Origin: Arthrobacter ruber
Lineage (GTDB): Bacteria; Actinomycetota; Actinomycetes; Actinomycetales; Micrococcaceae
Length of the DNA: 64,000 nucleotides
Direction of reading: 5' to 3'
Assembly: GCF_002954225.1 (NCBI RefSeq)
Contig: NZ_PPTH01000014.1
Location: 274,812 to 338,811 of the forward strand
Below, piece by piece: positions 1 through 10,853 of this stretch (within the stretch, counting starts at the first letter, position 1; every line of letters starts with the position of its first letter). The position numbers were made by a program, and so were the translations under genes. A model generated the notes under the pieces. It did not search any database, had not been told where the DNA came from, and saw only the letters and a list, made by a program, of their open reading frames with translations.

Positions 1-2
1 GC

Positions 3-1943
3 TCGACAGCCGCGGGAGGCGAGGGTGCCACGCCTGCCGTCCGCTGGCTGCAGGACAGGTGCCTGCTCGCGCCCCTGGACGCCCTGCACGTCGAACTGCC
101 GCGCAGTGTCGGGGTGGCGCTTCGCGGTCATGCCGTCTTTCCGTCTCTCGAGGTGGCACCGCCCGCGACCACGGACCGGACCACCCGCGCCAGCCTGCGG
201 GACAACGCGGCCTTCGGCGCCATCGCCGAGACCCTCCGGCTGATGACCGCCCTCCTCAATTCCGTCTCCTCCACGCCCGTAGCGACCCTGCGATCCGGCG
301 GTGTCGGCGTGCGGGAGCTGCGGCGCGTTCGCGAGGCTTTGCGGAGCAACGACGGCGGGACGGCCTGGCTGCTGGAGCTCGCAGCCGCCGTGGGGCTCCT
401 GACCCTCGATCCCGACGACTCGCGGTGGAAGACGTCACGACTGGACTCCTGGGAGGCCCTGGATCGTGATGAGCAGTGGCTCCTTCTCGTGGAGGGCTGG
501 CTGGCCGTCGACCGGGCACCCGCACTCGTCGGCTCGCGGCTGCCGGACGGAACAGCGATCAATGCTCTCGCCGCGGAGGCCTCCCGTCCCGATGCTCCGA
601 TGGTGCGCCAGAGACTCCTCGCTGTCGCCGTGGAGCTCTCCAGCGGCACGGACCACGGTGCCGCGAACGCCGATCGAGCCGCCGGCAGCGTCACCGGCAG
701 CGTCGAGGCGGTAAAGCTTCCCGGCAGCCCGGACCGCCCCGGAACGCACGGTGATCGAGTCGATGCCAAAGCGGCCGACAGCGCCGTCGTCGGCAACTCT
801 TCCAGCGCCGCCGGAAGCGCCACCAGCCGCGCCGCCGGAAGCCCGACGGCGCTGCCCGTCCTCACCGAACAGTCCGTCGTCGACCTCGCCACCTGGCATC
901 AGCCACGCCTGCACCGACGGTTCGCCCGCCTCCTTCCCGGCATGCTGACCGAAGCGGCCTCGCTCGGGCTGACCGGCGGCGGAGCTCTCACCGACGCCGG
1001 GCGGCTGGTCGCCGAAGGTCGCTTCGAGGACGCCGCACTCGCCGTCCGCGAGGCCCTGCCGGAGGCGGTCTCGCACGTCGTGCTGCAGGCCGACCTCACC
1101 GCCGTCGCCCCCGGGTACCTCCAGCCGGAGGTGGCGCGCGGACTCCTGCGCCTGGCCACGCCGGAGGGGCAGGGCCCTGCTACCACCTACCGCTTCTCGG
1201 CCGACTCCATCCGTTCGGCGCTCGACGCCGGCGAGGACGCGCCGTCGATCCTCTCCTTTCTGCGCACCCACTCGGCCACCGAGGTTCCCCAGGCCCTGGC
1301 CTACCTCGTCGAGGACACGGCCTCCCGGTACGGCAGCCTGCGCATCGGCCGGGCCGGGAGCTACCTGCGCACGGAGGACGACGCCGTGACCGCTGCGGTG
1401 ATGGCCGATCCGCGGGCAGCCGTGCTCGGCGTCGTACAGATCGCACCGACCGTCCTCGTCTCGCCGGCATCGGCACCGGAGCTGACCGCACTGCTGCGGG
1501 ACCTCGGGTTCTCGCCGGCCTCGGACGCCGTCGCCACCGTCGGCTTCTCCCCTCTGCAGGTCGAGCCTTCAGTGCCGGCCCGTGTGCCGCCGGACCAGCT
1601 GAGGTCACGCCTCAACCCCTGGTCGGTGGCCGAGGAGGAGATCTCCGCACAGCTCGCCGCCCTCCGCTCGGCGACGCCGCGGCCGGCGGATACCGCAGTC
1701 GGATCGGACAGTGAGACACTCCTCGGCCTCGAGACGCTGCGGGCCGCGATCCGGTCACGCAGCCGTATCCGCCTCGGCACCGCCGACAGCGAGGGGAATC
1801 ACGTGCGCCAGGTCCTTGTTCCACTCTCGGTGTCGGGAGGTCGGCTGCGCGTGGTCGATCCCGAGACGCAGGTGGAGAAAGTCGTGTCCGTGCACCGCGT
1901 CATGGACGTGGAGATCCTCGAAGGGAGCCCAGCAGATGGCTGA
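3..1943 (+). CDS. Helicase-associated domain protein (5' truncated by window edge)
   Basis: The reading frame is already open at base 3 and reads as sensible protein (LAPLDALHVELPRSVG) before its first internal ATG, so the gene begins upstream of the window. The middle resembles the helicase-associated domain (Helicase_C_3) that actinobacteria encode beside XPB helicases, with a stretch around LAYLVEDTASRYGSLRIG. The C-terminal 60 residues look WYL-like (LVPLSVSGGRLRVVDP). The stop overlaps the start of the XPB helicase by 8 bases, so the two are probably co-translated and work together in DNA repair. The repair role is inferred from the neighbour; the sequence shows no helicase motor motif in this protein. 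Confidence 0.8.
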   Translation, partial: STAAGGEGATPAVRWLQDRCLLAPLDALHVELPRSVGVALRGHAVFPSLEVAPPATTDRTTRASLRDNAAFGAIAETLRLMTALLNSVSSTPVATLRSGGVGVRELRRVREALRSNDGGTAWLLELAAAVGLLTLDPDDSRWKTSRLDSWEALDRDEQWLLLVEGWLAVDRAPALVGSRLPDGTAINALAAEASRPDAPMVRQRLLAVAVELSSGTDHGAANADRAAGSVTGSVEAVKLPGSPDRPGTHGDRVDAKAADSAVVGNSSSAAGSATSRAAGSPTALPVLTEQSVVDLATWHQPRLHRRFARLLPGMLTEAASLGLTGGGALTDAGRLVAEGRFEDAALAVREALPEAVSHVVLQADLTAVAPGYLQPEVARGLLRLATPEGQGPATTYRFSADSIRSALDAGEDAPSILSFLRTHSATEVPQALAYLVEDTASRYGSLRIGRAGSYLRTEDDAVTAAVMADPRAAVLGVVQIAPTVLVSPASAPELTALLRDLGFSPASDAVATVGFSPLQVEPSVPARVPPDQLRSRLNPWSVAEEEISAQLAALRSATPRPADTAVGSDSETLLGLETLRAAIRSRSRIRLGTADSEGNHVRQVLVPLSVSGGRLRVVDPETQVEKVVSVHRVMDVEILEGSPADG

Positions 1944-3591
1944 CGGGCCGCTGATCGTCCAGAGTGACAAGACCATCCTGCTCGAGGTGGACCACGAGCA
2001 GGCCACCGAGGCGCGCCACGCGATCGCAGCCTTCGCCGAGCTCGAACGCGCACCGGAGCACGTGCACAGCTACCGCCTCACCCCGCTGGGCCTGTGGAAC
2101 GCACGTGCGGCCGGGCTCGACGCCGAGCGCGTCCTCGACACCCTCCTGAAGTACTCACGCTTCCCGGTGCCGCACGCCCTGCTGATCGACATCGAGGACA
2201 CCATGTCGCGGTACGGCCGCCTCCGTCTCGAGAAGGACCCGCAGCACGGTCTCGTGCTGCGGACCAGCGACTACCCCGTCCTCGAGGAGGTCCTGCACGC
2301 CAAGAAGATCCAGCCGCTGCTGGGGCCCAGGATCGACGGCGAGACCGTCGTCGTGCACTCCTCCCAGCGCGGCCAGCTCAAGCAGCTGCTGCTCAAGCTC
2401 GGCTGGCCGGCCGAGGACTTCGCGGGCTATGTGGACGGGACACCACACCCCATCCTGCTCGACGAGGACGGCTGGGAGCTCCGGCGCTACCAGCAGCTCG
2501 CCGTGGAGAACTTCTGGGCAGGCGGCTCGGGCGTCGTCGTCCTGCCCTGTGGGGCGGGGAAGACGCTCGTTGGGGCCGCGGCGATGGCCACGAGCCAGAC
2601 CACCACGCTGATCCTCGTCACCAACACGGTGTCGGCCCGCCAGTGGAAGGACGAGCTGCTGAAGCGCACCTCGCTCACGGAGGACGAGATCGGTGAGTAC
2701 TCCGGCGCGGTGAAGCAGGTACGCCCCGTGACGATCGCGACGTACCAGGTGCTCACGACCAAGCGCGGTGGCCTGTACCCGCACCTGGAACTGCTCGACG
2801 CCAACGACTGGGGCCTGATCGTGTACGACGAGGTCCACCTGCTGCCGGCTCCCATCTTCAAGATGACCGCCGACCTCCAGGCACGGCGCAGGCTCGGCCT
2901 CACGGCGACCCTCGTGCGCGAGGACGGCCGCGAGGGCGAGGTGTTCTCGCTGATCGGCCCCAAGCGGTACGACGCCCCGTGGAAGGACATCGAGGCGCAG
3001 GGGTACATCGCACCCGCCGACTGCGTCGAGGTCCGGGTGGACCTGCCACGGGACGAGCGCGTCGCCTACGCCATGGCCGAGGATGCCGACAAGTACCGCC
3101 TGTGCTCGACGTCGGACACGAAGTCGGACGTGGTGGAGAAGCTCGTCGAGGCCCACCGGGGCGAGCAGCTGCTCGTCATCGGCCAGTACATCGACCAGCT
3201 CGACGACCTCGCGGCGCGGCTCGACGCACCGGTGATCAAGGGCGAGACGACGGTGAAGGAGCGGCAGCGGCTCTTCGACGCCTTCCGTGCGGGTGAGGTC
3301 GATGTGCTCGTGGTGTCGAAGGTCGCGAACTTCTCCATCGACCTGCCCGAGGCGTCGGTGGCGATCCAGGTGTCCGGCTCCTTCGGGTCCCGGCAGGAGG
3401 AGGCCCAGCGCCTGGGCCGCCTGCTCCGCCCGAAGGCCGACGGCCGTGCCGCCCGGTTCTACACCGTCGTCGCGCGGGACACGCTGGACCAGGACTTCGC
3501 GGCGAAACGCCAGCGCTTCCTGGCCGAGCAGGGTTACGCCTACCGGATCCTCGACGCCTCGTCGATCGGCGACAAGGAACCCAGAGACTGA
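1936..3591 (+). CDS. DNA repair helicase XPB (SF2)
   Basis: A 551-aa superfamily 2 DNA helicase of the XPB/ERCC3 type found in actinobacteria; it unwinds DNA using ATP, probably in excision repair. Visible motifs in order: an N-terminal XPB damage-recognition-like region (1-150), Walker A LPCGAGKT near residue 200, DEVH box (YDEVHLL) near 297, the RED motif in TATLVREDG near 320, and the C-terminal helicase motif QRLGRLLRPK near 495. The ATG at 1936 is chosen because it overlaps the preceding stop by 8 bases and gives the usual N-terminus; an upstream in-frame start at 1711 would run deep into the previous gene. Confidence 0.95.
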   Translation: MADGPLIVQSDKTILLEVDHEQATEARHAIAAFAELERAPEHVHSYRLTPLGLWNARAAGLDAERVLDTLLKYSRFPVPHALLIDIEDTMSRYGRLRLEKDPQHGLVLRTSDYPVLEEVLHAKKIQPLLGPRIDGETVVVHSSQRGQLKQLLLKLGWPAEDFAGYVDGTPHPILLDEDGWELRRYQQLAVENFWAGGSGVVVLPCGAGKTLVGAAAMATSQTTTLILVTNTVSARQWKDELLKRTSLTEDEIGEYSGAVKQVRPVTIATYQVLTTKRGGLYPHLELLDANDWGLIVYDEVHLLPAPIFKMTADLQARRRLGLTATLVREDGREGEVFSLIGPKRYDAPWKDIEAQGYIAPADCVEVRVDLPRDERVAYAMAEDADKYRLCSTSDTKSDVVEKLVEAHRGEQLLVIGQYIDQLDDLAARLDAPVIKGETTVKERQRLFDAFRAGEVDVLVVSKVANFSIDLPEASVAIQVSGSFGSRQEEAQRLGRLLRPKADGRAARFYTVVARDTLDQDFAAKRQRFLAEQGYAYRILDASSIGDKEPRD

Positions 3592-3650
3592 CAAGGAAGC
3601 GCACAGCAACGCTCCAGCCAGTTCACAGGCAAAACGCGGATACTGATGGA

Positions 3651-4361
3651 GTGAAGAAAACAGCCCCCGAAGCGAAACTGCTGGTCGTCGATGACGAACC
3701 GAACATCCGCGAACTCCTCTCGACCTCCCTGAGGTTCGCCGGCTTCGATGTGGTCGCTGCTGCCAACGGGCGCGACGCCCTCGCTGCGGCCGAGACCCAC
3801 AATCCGGACCTCGCGGTGCTCGACGTCATGCTGCCGGACATGGACGGCTTCACCGTCACGCGTCGGCTACGGGCGGCCGGCCGCCACTTCCCGGTCGTGT
3901 TCCTCACCGCCCGGGACGACACCGACGACAAGGTCACCGGACTGACGGTCGGCGGCGACGACTACGTCACCAAGCCGTTCAGCCTCGACGAGGTGGTGGC
4001 CCGCATCCGGGCCGTGCTGCGACGCACTCATCCCCTCGAGGACGACGACGCCGTGATCCGCGTCGACGATCTCGAGCTCGACGACGACGCCCACGAGGTG
4101 CGGCGCGGTGGCGAGACGATCGATCTTTCTCCCACCGAGTTCAAGCTCCTGCGATACCTCATGATGAACCCGAACCGGGTGCTGTCGAAGGCCCAGATCC
4201 TGGACCACGTCTGGGAGTACGACTTCAACGGCGATGCCTCGATCGTGGAGTCCTACATCTCCTACCTGCGCCGGAAGATCGACAGGAATCCCGACGCCGT
4301 CGCCCTCATCCAGACCAAGCGCGGCGTGGGATACCTGCTCCGCACCGCCGACAAGCGGTAG
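3651..4361 (+). CDS. OmpR/PhoB-family response regulator
   Basis: A 236-aa two-component response regulator. The receiver domain (about 1-120) has the acidic pocket VVDDEPN, the phospho-acceptor Asp near residue 58 in VLDVMLPDMDG, Thr in FLTARDD and Lys in VTKPFS. A winged-helix DNA-binding domain follows (about 130-232, ending KRGVGYLLR). It starts with GTG. The partner histidine kinase begins 9 bases downstream, so the pair forms one operon. The signal and target genes cannot be told from sequence. Confidence 0.93.
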   Translation: MKKTAPEAKLLVVDDEPNIRELLSTSLRFAGFDVVAAANGRDALAAAETHNPDLAVLDVMLPDMDGFTVTRRLRAAGRHFPVVFLTARDDTDDKVTGLTVGGDDYVTKPFSLDEVVARIRAVLRRTHPLEDDDAVIRVDDLELDDDAHEVRRGGETIDLSPTEFKLLRYLMMNPNRVLSKAQILDHVWEYDFNGDASIVESYISYLRRKIDRNPDAVALIQTKRGVGYLLRTADKR

Positions 4362-4370
4362 CGCGACCCC

Positions 4371-5981
4371 TTGATCAAGCGCTGGAACGCGGCGTCGCTC
4401 CGCTCGCAGCTCGTCGCGATCATCATGCTCCTCATGATCGTCACGGTGGGCATCACGGGGCTCGCCACCGTCTCGCTCCTGCGTGACGGGCTGATCGACC
4501 GGGTGGACGCCGATCTCCAGAGCAACGCACGGGCCGTGGCGGCCGAGATCTACTCGGCCGAGCCGCAGGCCGACGGCGCCGTCCTGCGGTACTACGCAGC
4601 CGTGCTGGACCGGAACGGCACCAAGCTCGTGGCCAACCAGTCCGACGACGCCGAGGACATCCCCGACCTCGCGGGCATCACCGCGGAACGAATCATCGAG
4701 CTGAACAGCGACGGCTTCGACGTGGCCAGCACGGACGCCGGCAGCGAGGGCTGGCGCGTGCGGATCTTCCGGTTCGCCAACACCGAGGGCTACCTCGCGA
4801 TCGCCTCCCGGCTGAACACGGTCAACGAGTCGCTGCAGGAGGCCGGTGAGATCATCTTCACGTCGGGTCTTGTCACCACGGCGCTGGCCTCGCTCATCGC
4901 GTTCGTGACCGTGACGCGGCAATTCGCCCCCCTCGCCCGCGTGGAGCGTACGGCCGCCGCCATCGCCGCCGGTGACCTGTCACGCCGCGTCGCCGTCGAA
5001 CGTCCCTCCACCGAGATCGGGCGGCTGTCGAGGTCCCTCAACGCGATGCTCGCGCACATCGAACGTGCATTCGCCGCCCGGACCACATCGGAGACGAAGA
5101 TGCGGCGTTTCGTCGCGGACGCCTCGCACGAGCTGAGGACGCCTCTCGTGACCATCCGCGGCTACTCCGAGCTCTACCGGCACGGCGCCCTGCAGAAGGA
5201 GGAGGACGTCGCCGCCGCCATGGGCAGGATCGAGAGCGAGGCCATCCGGATGGGGCAGCTGGTCGAGGACCTCCTGACGCTCGCGAGGATCGACGAACAG
5301 CGCCCCCTCGAAGTGAGACCCGTGGATCTCATGGTGCTCGGTCACGATGCGGCCTTCGACGCCCGGGCCACCGCACCCGGCCGGCAGATCACCGTCATCG
5401 GGCTCGACGGCGGCAACCCGCGCTCCGCGCCCACACGGGGTGATGAGGCCCGCCTGCGCCAGGTGGTGGCCAACCTGCTGACCAATGCCCTGCGCTACAC
5501 GCCCGAGGGCTCACCCATCGAGATCGCCGTCGGCACCGCGCCCGTCCTGCACGGTCACAGTGACGCCGTCCTGGAGGTTCGGGACCACGGCCCCGGCATC
5601 TCCGAGGACGACGCCGCCAAGGTCTTCGAGCGCTTCTACCGCGCCGACAGTTCCCGGCACCGGGAGACGGGCGGCACCGGGCTCGGCCTGGCGATCGTGG
5701 CCGCGCTCGTGGCCCAACACGACGGCTCGGTCCGGCTGGAGGAGACACCGGGCGGGGGCGCCACGCTGTCGATCCGGTTGCCGCACATGCCCACCGAGGA
5801 TCAGGCCGACGACGCCGACCATCAGGACCATGATCAGTCCGACGGCGGCGATCAGGCACACGACGACGGCGGCGCTGAGCCGGCCAGCGGCGCTCGGACG
5901 CATGCCTACTCGGATGGCATCACTCCCCCGCGCGCCCCCACGACGTCGCCGGTTGTCCACAAACAGCACGACGAGCGCTGA
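4371..5981 (+). CDS. Membrane sensor histidine kinase
   Basis: A sensor kinase partnering the response regulator immediately upstream. It has two transmembrane segments (about 13-34 and 163-184) flanking an extracytoplasmic sensor region, a HAMP linker (185-237), a HisKA domain with the phosphorylated His253 in SHELRTPL, and a HATPase_c domain with the N box NLLTNALRYTPEG, DHGPGIS and GTGLGLAI. The start is TTG at 4371, 9 bases after the regulator stop. After the normal catalytic end (near PHMP) there is an unusual 60-70 residue hydrophilic tail rich in Asp, His and Gln, not typical of the family; either a lineage extension or read-through of a lost stop. Confidence 0.9.
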   Translation: MIKRWNAASLRSQLVAIIMLLMIVTVGITGLATVSLLRDGLIDRVDADLQSNARAVAAEIYSAEPQADGAVLRYYAAVLDRNGTKLVANQSDDAEDIPDLAGITAERIIELNSDGFDVASTDAGSEGWRVRIFRFANTEGYLAIASRLNTVNESLQEAGEIIFTSGLVTTALASLIAFVTVTRQFAPLARVERTAAAIAAGDLSRRVAVERPSTEIGRLSRSLNAMLAHIERAFAARTTSETKMRRFVADASHELRTPLVTIRGYSELYRHGALQKEEDVAAAMGRIESEAIRMGQLVEDLLTLARIDEQRPLEVRPVDLMVLGHDAAFDARATAPGRQITVIGLDGGNPRSAPTRGDEARLRQVVANLLTNALRYTPEGSPIEIAVGTAPVLHGHSDAVLEVRDHGPGISEDDAAKVFERFYRADSSRHRETGGTGLGLAIVAALVAQHDGSVRLEETPGGGATLSIRLPHMPTEDQADDADHQDHDQSDGGDQAHDDGGAEPASGARTHAYSDGITPPRAPTTSPVVHKQHDER

Positions 5982-6046
5982 CCGGCCTCCGCTCTGCCCT
6001 AGCGTCGCTCTCGTCAGAGGAAGCGCGAGGACACGGGAGCAACGCA

Positions 6047-6337
6047 ATGGCATTCTTCAACGTAGACACCGACAGCCTGGCCGCCAGGAGCAGCCAGGTG
6101 CAGGGGACCATCGTGAGGCTGCAGGCGGAGGTCGACTCCATGCAGGCCGGGCTCCGTGAACTCGAGGGCCTCTGGACCGGCCAGGCCGCCACCAACTTCC
6201 AGAACCTGATCCTGCAGTGGCGGGCCACCCAGCAGCAGGTCGAGGAGTCCCTCGTCGGCATCAACGAGGCGCTCACAATCGCCACGCAGCAGTACGCCGA
6301 CGCTGAGCAGAGCAATGCCCGCATGTTCATGGGCTGA
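6047..6337 (+). CDS. WXG100 family (ESAT-6-like) protein
   Basis: A 96-aa helical-hairpin protein with the central WTG motif (LEGLWTGQAATNF), the W-x-G turn that defines WXG100 proteins. These are secreted as dimers by type VII (ESX/Yuk) systems. No type VII machinery lies nearby, so this is an orphan substrate or a structural member whose secretion genes are elsewhere. The length matches the family. It follows the histidine kinase on the same strand but with a 65-base gap and its own ATG. Confidence 0.9.
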   Translation: MAFFNVDTDSLAARSSQVQGTIVRLQAEVDSMQAGLRELEGLWTGQAATNFQNLILQWRATQQQVEESLVGINEALTIATQQYADAEQSNARMFMG

Positions 6338-6733
6338 CCCGGCTGGTGCGAGGACGGAGGACAGCAGCCGGACCAACGTCGGCCGCCGTCCTCCTCGGAC
6401 CGCGGCGCCGAGGGCGCAGGGACTCCCGCACACCTGCGGGTCGTCTCCGCCACGCCGGGCACGACCCGGACGGGACGTCGGGGGCTCGGCCCCACGCGGT
6501 CGCTCTCGCGGTCACGAACGCTTGCACGGTCTCGGGCGCGATCCTCGGAGGCGTTGCGGTCGCGGTCGCTGTTACGGCCGCGGAAGCGGTCCCGGTCCCG
6601 GTCCCGGGAGCCGTCCGGCCGCGGGAGCCGTCGCGGTCGTTGTCACCGTCGCGGTCGTTGTCACCGTCGCCCTCGCGGTTACGGACGTGCCTGACGGGAC
6701 ACTGACCGCTCCCGTCCGTGCCGTAGATGCCGA
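6338..6733. other. Low-complexity intergenic region with short tandem repeats
   Basis: This stretch of about 400 bases has no convincing gene. Between 6580 and 6690 it becomes strongly repetitive, with GGTCCC units near 6590 and an 18-bp unit (CGTCGCGGTCGTTGTCAC) in two perfect tandem copies at 6629-6664 followed by a partial third. Read on the minus strand one frame gives Arg/Asp/Gly-rich text like the RD-rich tails of RNA-binding proteins, but it has no start or domain. A plus-strand ORF at 6346-6705 is made of the same low-complexity codons and is not called. Confidence 0.5.
6629..6664. repeat. Two perfect 18-bp tandem repeats
   Basis: CGTCGCGGTCGTTGTCAC occurs at 6629-6646 and again at 6647-6664, followed by a partial copy beginning CGTCGCCCTCGCGG. 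The function is unknown. Confidence 0.85.
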
Positions 6734-6765
6734 AAGGGCGGCACCCCCGTGGGAGTGCCGCCCTT
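6734..6765 (-). terminator. groEL transcription terminator
   Basis: Inverted repeat AAGGGCGGCAC / GTGCCGCCCTT separated by about 10 bases, 35 bases past the groEL stop. In the groEL direction it is followed by TTTCGG; there is no long U tract, as is common in high-GC actinobacteria. Confidence 0.7.
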
Positions 6766-6799
6766 CTCGAGCTGCGTCGGCGGGTAGCGCCGTAGGGGG

Positions 6800-8440
<1,641 letters not shown>

Positions 8441-8596
8441 TTAGGTCCTTTCGGGGACGGTTAAATCTGAAGCACGTGAATGCTCTGCCTGTGTGCGGTG
8501 CCCGCGACGGCCGGGCGCTGCCCGGACGATCTCTTTCACGCCCGGTGCATCGCCCCCACCACAGAGGTTTGTCTGCTTCACTCGCCGCGCCCAGAT

Positions 8597-8658
8597 TTAG
8601 CAGTCTGTGCGCGCGAGTGCCAACTCAATAATTAGCACTCCCACCCCGCGAGTGCAAC
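8597..8658. promoter_or_regulatory. Two tandem CIRCE operators (HrcA-binding sites)
   Basis: The known CIRCE consensus is TTAGCACTC-N9-GAGTGCTAA. The site at 8632-8658 reads TTAGCACTC, nine bases, GAGTGCAAC. A second, weaker site at 8597-8623 reads TTAGCAGTC, nine bases, GAGTGCCAA. Both have exactly the 9-base spacer and are 8 bases apart. They lie in the groEL promoter region and should bind the HrcA repressor. Confidence 0.9.
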
Positions 8659-8825
8659 CTGCACGGGACCCTCAGACGCCATTGTCGGGGTGGACAGCGA
8701 GGGGCGCACGGTGTTGGGATCTCGCCGGTCCAGGTTGCGGCCACGGCCGGTCACGATGGACAGGTAGGCCCTCCAGCACCGGTTCCTCGGGTCGAGGAGC
8801 CATCCCTCGGACGGCGTCGTGACGG

Positions 8826-9446
8826 TTACCGGAATTCCGGCCCGAGCACCACCGAGATGTCCGGGGAGATCTCGGGACTGTCCACGAGGTTCGTGATGCC
8901 GAGGTCTGCCGCCACGGCCTCCGCTGCGGCCCGCTGCGCCTCCCCGTTGTAGAAGATCACGGACACCCCCTGAGGTGCGCCGGTCCAGTTGCCGGGCAGG
9001 GCCGATGTCCAGCCTTCGGCGGCCAGACGTGCGGCCGCAACGGAGGCCTGACCGGGAGCGCCGGTGGCGTTGAGGACATTGACCGTTTGCGCACGGTCCG
9101 TCTCGTCGTCGGCGTCGCGCGTGGACGTGGCTTCCGCGCCCGCTTCGTCCTCGGCGTCCGAGGTCGACCCAGCCGAGGCGGACGGCTCGGCCGACGCGTC
9201 CTGGGCCTCGGCCGTGCTGGACGCCGTACCGGACAACGCGGCAGCGGAGCCGTCACCGCCGACGACGAAGCCCAGCCGGGGAAGGATGAAGTAGGCACCC
9301 ACCCCGATCAGGAGCGCGAGCACTCCCACCGTGATCTTGAGCGCCAGTCCGTTCGACCCTGCCGGGATGAGCCGCTGCCGATGGACGCCCTGCCGCGCGG
9401 AAGACTCCGGGACCTTGTCGAACTCGTCCCGTGGGTGATCAGTCAT
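8826..9446 (-). CDS. LytR C-terminal domain membrane protein
   Basis: A 206-aa protein with a short cytoplasmic N-terminus, one transmembrane helix (about 34-54, ITVGVLALLIGVGAYFIL), a long Ser/Ala/Asp/Glu-rich linker (70-115) and a C-terminal LytR_C-type domain (about 118-205; VNVLNATGAPGQASVAAARL). LytR_C domains occur on or beside LytR-CpsA-Psr cell-wall ligases, but no ligase domain is present here. It lies with a DUF3263 gene on the same strand, an arrangement I recall as common in Micrococcaceae. The exact role is unknown. Confidence 0.85.
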   Translation of the reverse strand: MTDHPRDEFDKVPESSARQGVHRQRLIPAGSNGLALKITVGVLALLIGVGAYFILPRLGFVVGGDGSAAALSGTASSTAEAQDASAEPSASAGSTSDAEDEAGAEATSTRDADDETDRAQTVNVLNATGAPGQASVAAARLAAEGWTSALPGNWTGAPQGVSVIFYNGEAQRAAAEAVAADLGITNLVDSPEISPDISVVLGPEFR

Positions 9447-9483
9447 GGGTCAGGGTGGTCCTTCGTTCGTGAAGAGGGCTGGA

Positions 9484-9789
9484 CTAGATGTCCGCACCGA
9501 GTCGGCGGGCGGATCGGGCCCTCTGACGGGTTGATCGCAGGCGCCTCAGTCGCTTCACGAGCATGGGGTCGTGCGCGAGGGCTGCCTCGGTGTCGATCAA
9601 TGCGTTGAGCACCTGGTAGTAGTGCGTGGCTGACATGTTGAACAGGTCCCGGATCGCCTGCTCCTTGGCGCCGGAATACTTCCACCACTCGCGTTCGAGA
9701 GCGAGCATGCGCTGTTCACGGTCACCCAGGGCCAGTTTCGCGTCCTGTGCGGAAGCAGTAGTGTCCGAGTGCCCCTGTGGCTCGGCCAT
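9484..9789 (-). CDS. DUF3263 domain protein
   Basis: A 101-aa cytoplasmic protein with the core [20 protein letters not shown] and a helical segment ([14 protein letters not shown]) typical of actinobacterial DUF3263, an uncharacterised family that looks like a small helix-turn-helix. The start at 9789 is preferred over an in-frame start 14 codons upstream because GGAAGG lies 8 bases before it. It is transcribed towards the LytR_C gene 37 bases away and divergently from ung. Confidence 0.85.
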   Translation of the reverse strand: MAEPQGHSDTTASAQDAKLALGDREQRMLALEREWWKYSGAKEQAIRDLFNMSATHYYQVLNALIDTEAALAHDPMLVKRLRRLRSTRQRARSARRLGADI

Positions 9790-9899
9790 CGCGCTACCGC
9801 CTTCCCTCCGACTGGCACATCTGTCATCCAATCGTAGAGGGGAATTACAGGCGTGTCATTCCGGCGGTGCCCACAGGAGTCGCGCGCAAGAATGGGCTC

Positions 9900-10739
9900 A
9901 TGACCTCCGACGACGGCACCCTCTTCGACCTTCCCGAGACCCCTCCCGCGAGCAGTGCAGCAGGCGATCCACGCGTCCGCGCAGCCCGTAAGGCGGCAGG
10001 TACAACGATCCCGTCACCCAACGAATCGGTGTTCCCGTTCGCGGCACCGGCTTCCATCGGCGATCTGGTCCCCGCCGACTGGGCGGCAGCGCTGGAACCC
10101 GTGGAGCCCGTCCTCCACCAGCTCGCCACGTCCCTCGCGGCCGATCTCGACGACGGACGGCGGGTACTGCCCGACGCGCGCCACATCCTGAGGGCCTTCA
10201 CCACACCGCTGGACCGCGTCCGGGTGGTCATCGTGGGACAGGATCCCTACCCGACCGTCGGTCATGCAGTCGGTCTGAGCTTCGCCGTCGATCCGGCGAC
10301 ACGACCGATACCCCGCAGCCTGGCGAACATCTACCGGGAGTTGGCCTCGGACACGGGGACAGCCCCGCCCGCGACCGGAGACCTGTCGGGCTGGGCCGAG
10401 CAGGGAGTGCTCCTGCTCAACCGGGTACTGACGGTCCGCGCCGGAGAGACGGCGTCCCATCGGGGGCTCGGCTGGGAGCTCGTGACCGATGCCGCGATCC
10501 GGGCGCTCGTGGCGCGGGGCGGGCCACTCGTGGCCATTCTCTGGGGCAAGGACGCCCTGCGCCTGAAGCCCCTGCTCGGCTCCACGCCCACCGTCGAATC
10601 CGTCCACCCGAGTCCGCTCTCCGCCTCGCGGGGGTTCTTCGGCTCGCGGCCCTTCACGCGGGTGAACGACCTCCTGATGCAGCAGGGCGCCGACCCCATC
10701 GACTGGTCGCGCACCTCGACGAACCGCACGGGGTCCTAG
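9900..10739 (+). CDS. ung: Uracil-DNA glycosylase (family 1)
   Basis: A 279-aa enzyme that removes uracil from DNA, the first step of base-excision repair. The water-activating motif GQDPYPT is near residue 113 (catalytic Asp about 115) and the intercalation loop [14 protein letters not shown] begins near residue 236. The N-terminal 60 residues are an extension before the conserved core. The ATG at 9900 is chosen; the frame is open further upstream, but that region carries the divergent DUF3263 start. Confidence 0.95.
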   Translation: MTSDDGTLFDLPETPPASSAAGDPRVRAARKAAGTTIPSPNESVFPFAAPASIGDLVPADWAAALEPVEPVLHQLATSLAADLDDGRRVLPDARHILRAFTTPLDRVRVVIVGQDPYPTVGHAVGLSFAVDPATRPIPRSLANIYRELASDTGTAPPATGDLSGWAEQGVLLLNRVLTVRAGETASHRGLGWELVTDAAIRALVARGGPLVAILWGKDALRLKPLLGSTPTVESVHPSPLSASRGFFGSRPFTRVNDLLMQQGADPIDWSRTSTNRTGS

Positions 10740-10853
10740 GCGGCGATGTCAGCAGACAGTCGGGACCCGGATGACGACAGGTAGCAACGTCGGCGTCGGC
10801 AAGCGGGGACCCGGCGCGATCGACGCCGGCGGCCGCACCGGCGGCGAAGCGGC

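Noticed and set aside
6346..6705. 119-aa plus-strand ORF after the WXG100 gene
   Set aside because: Composed of low-complexity repeat codons (Ser-Arg-Ser-Leu-Ser-Pro), with no ribosome-binding site; composition explains it.
8607..8822. 71-aa plus-strand ORF between groEL and LytR_C
   Set aside because: It runs through the CIRCE operators and has no ribosome-binding site or motif.
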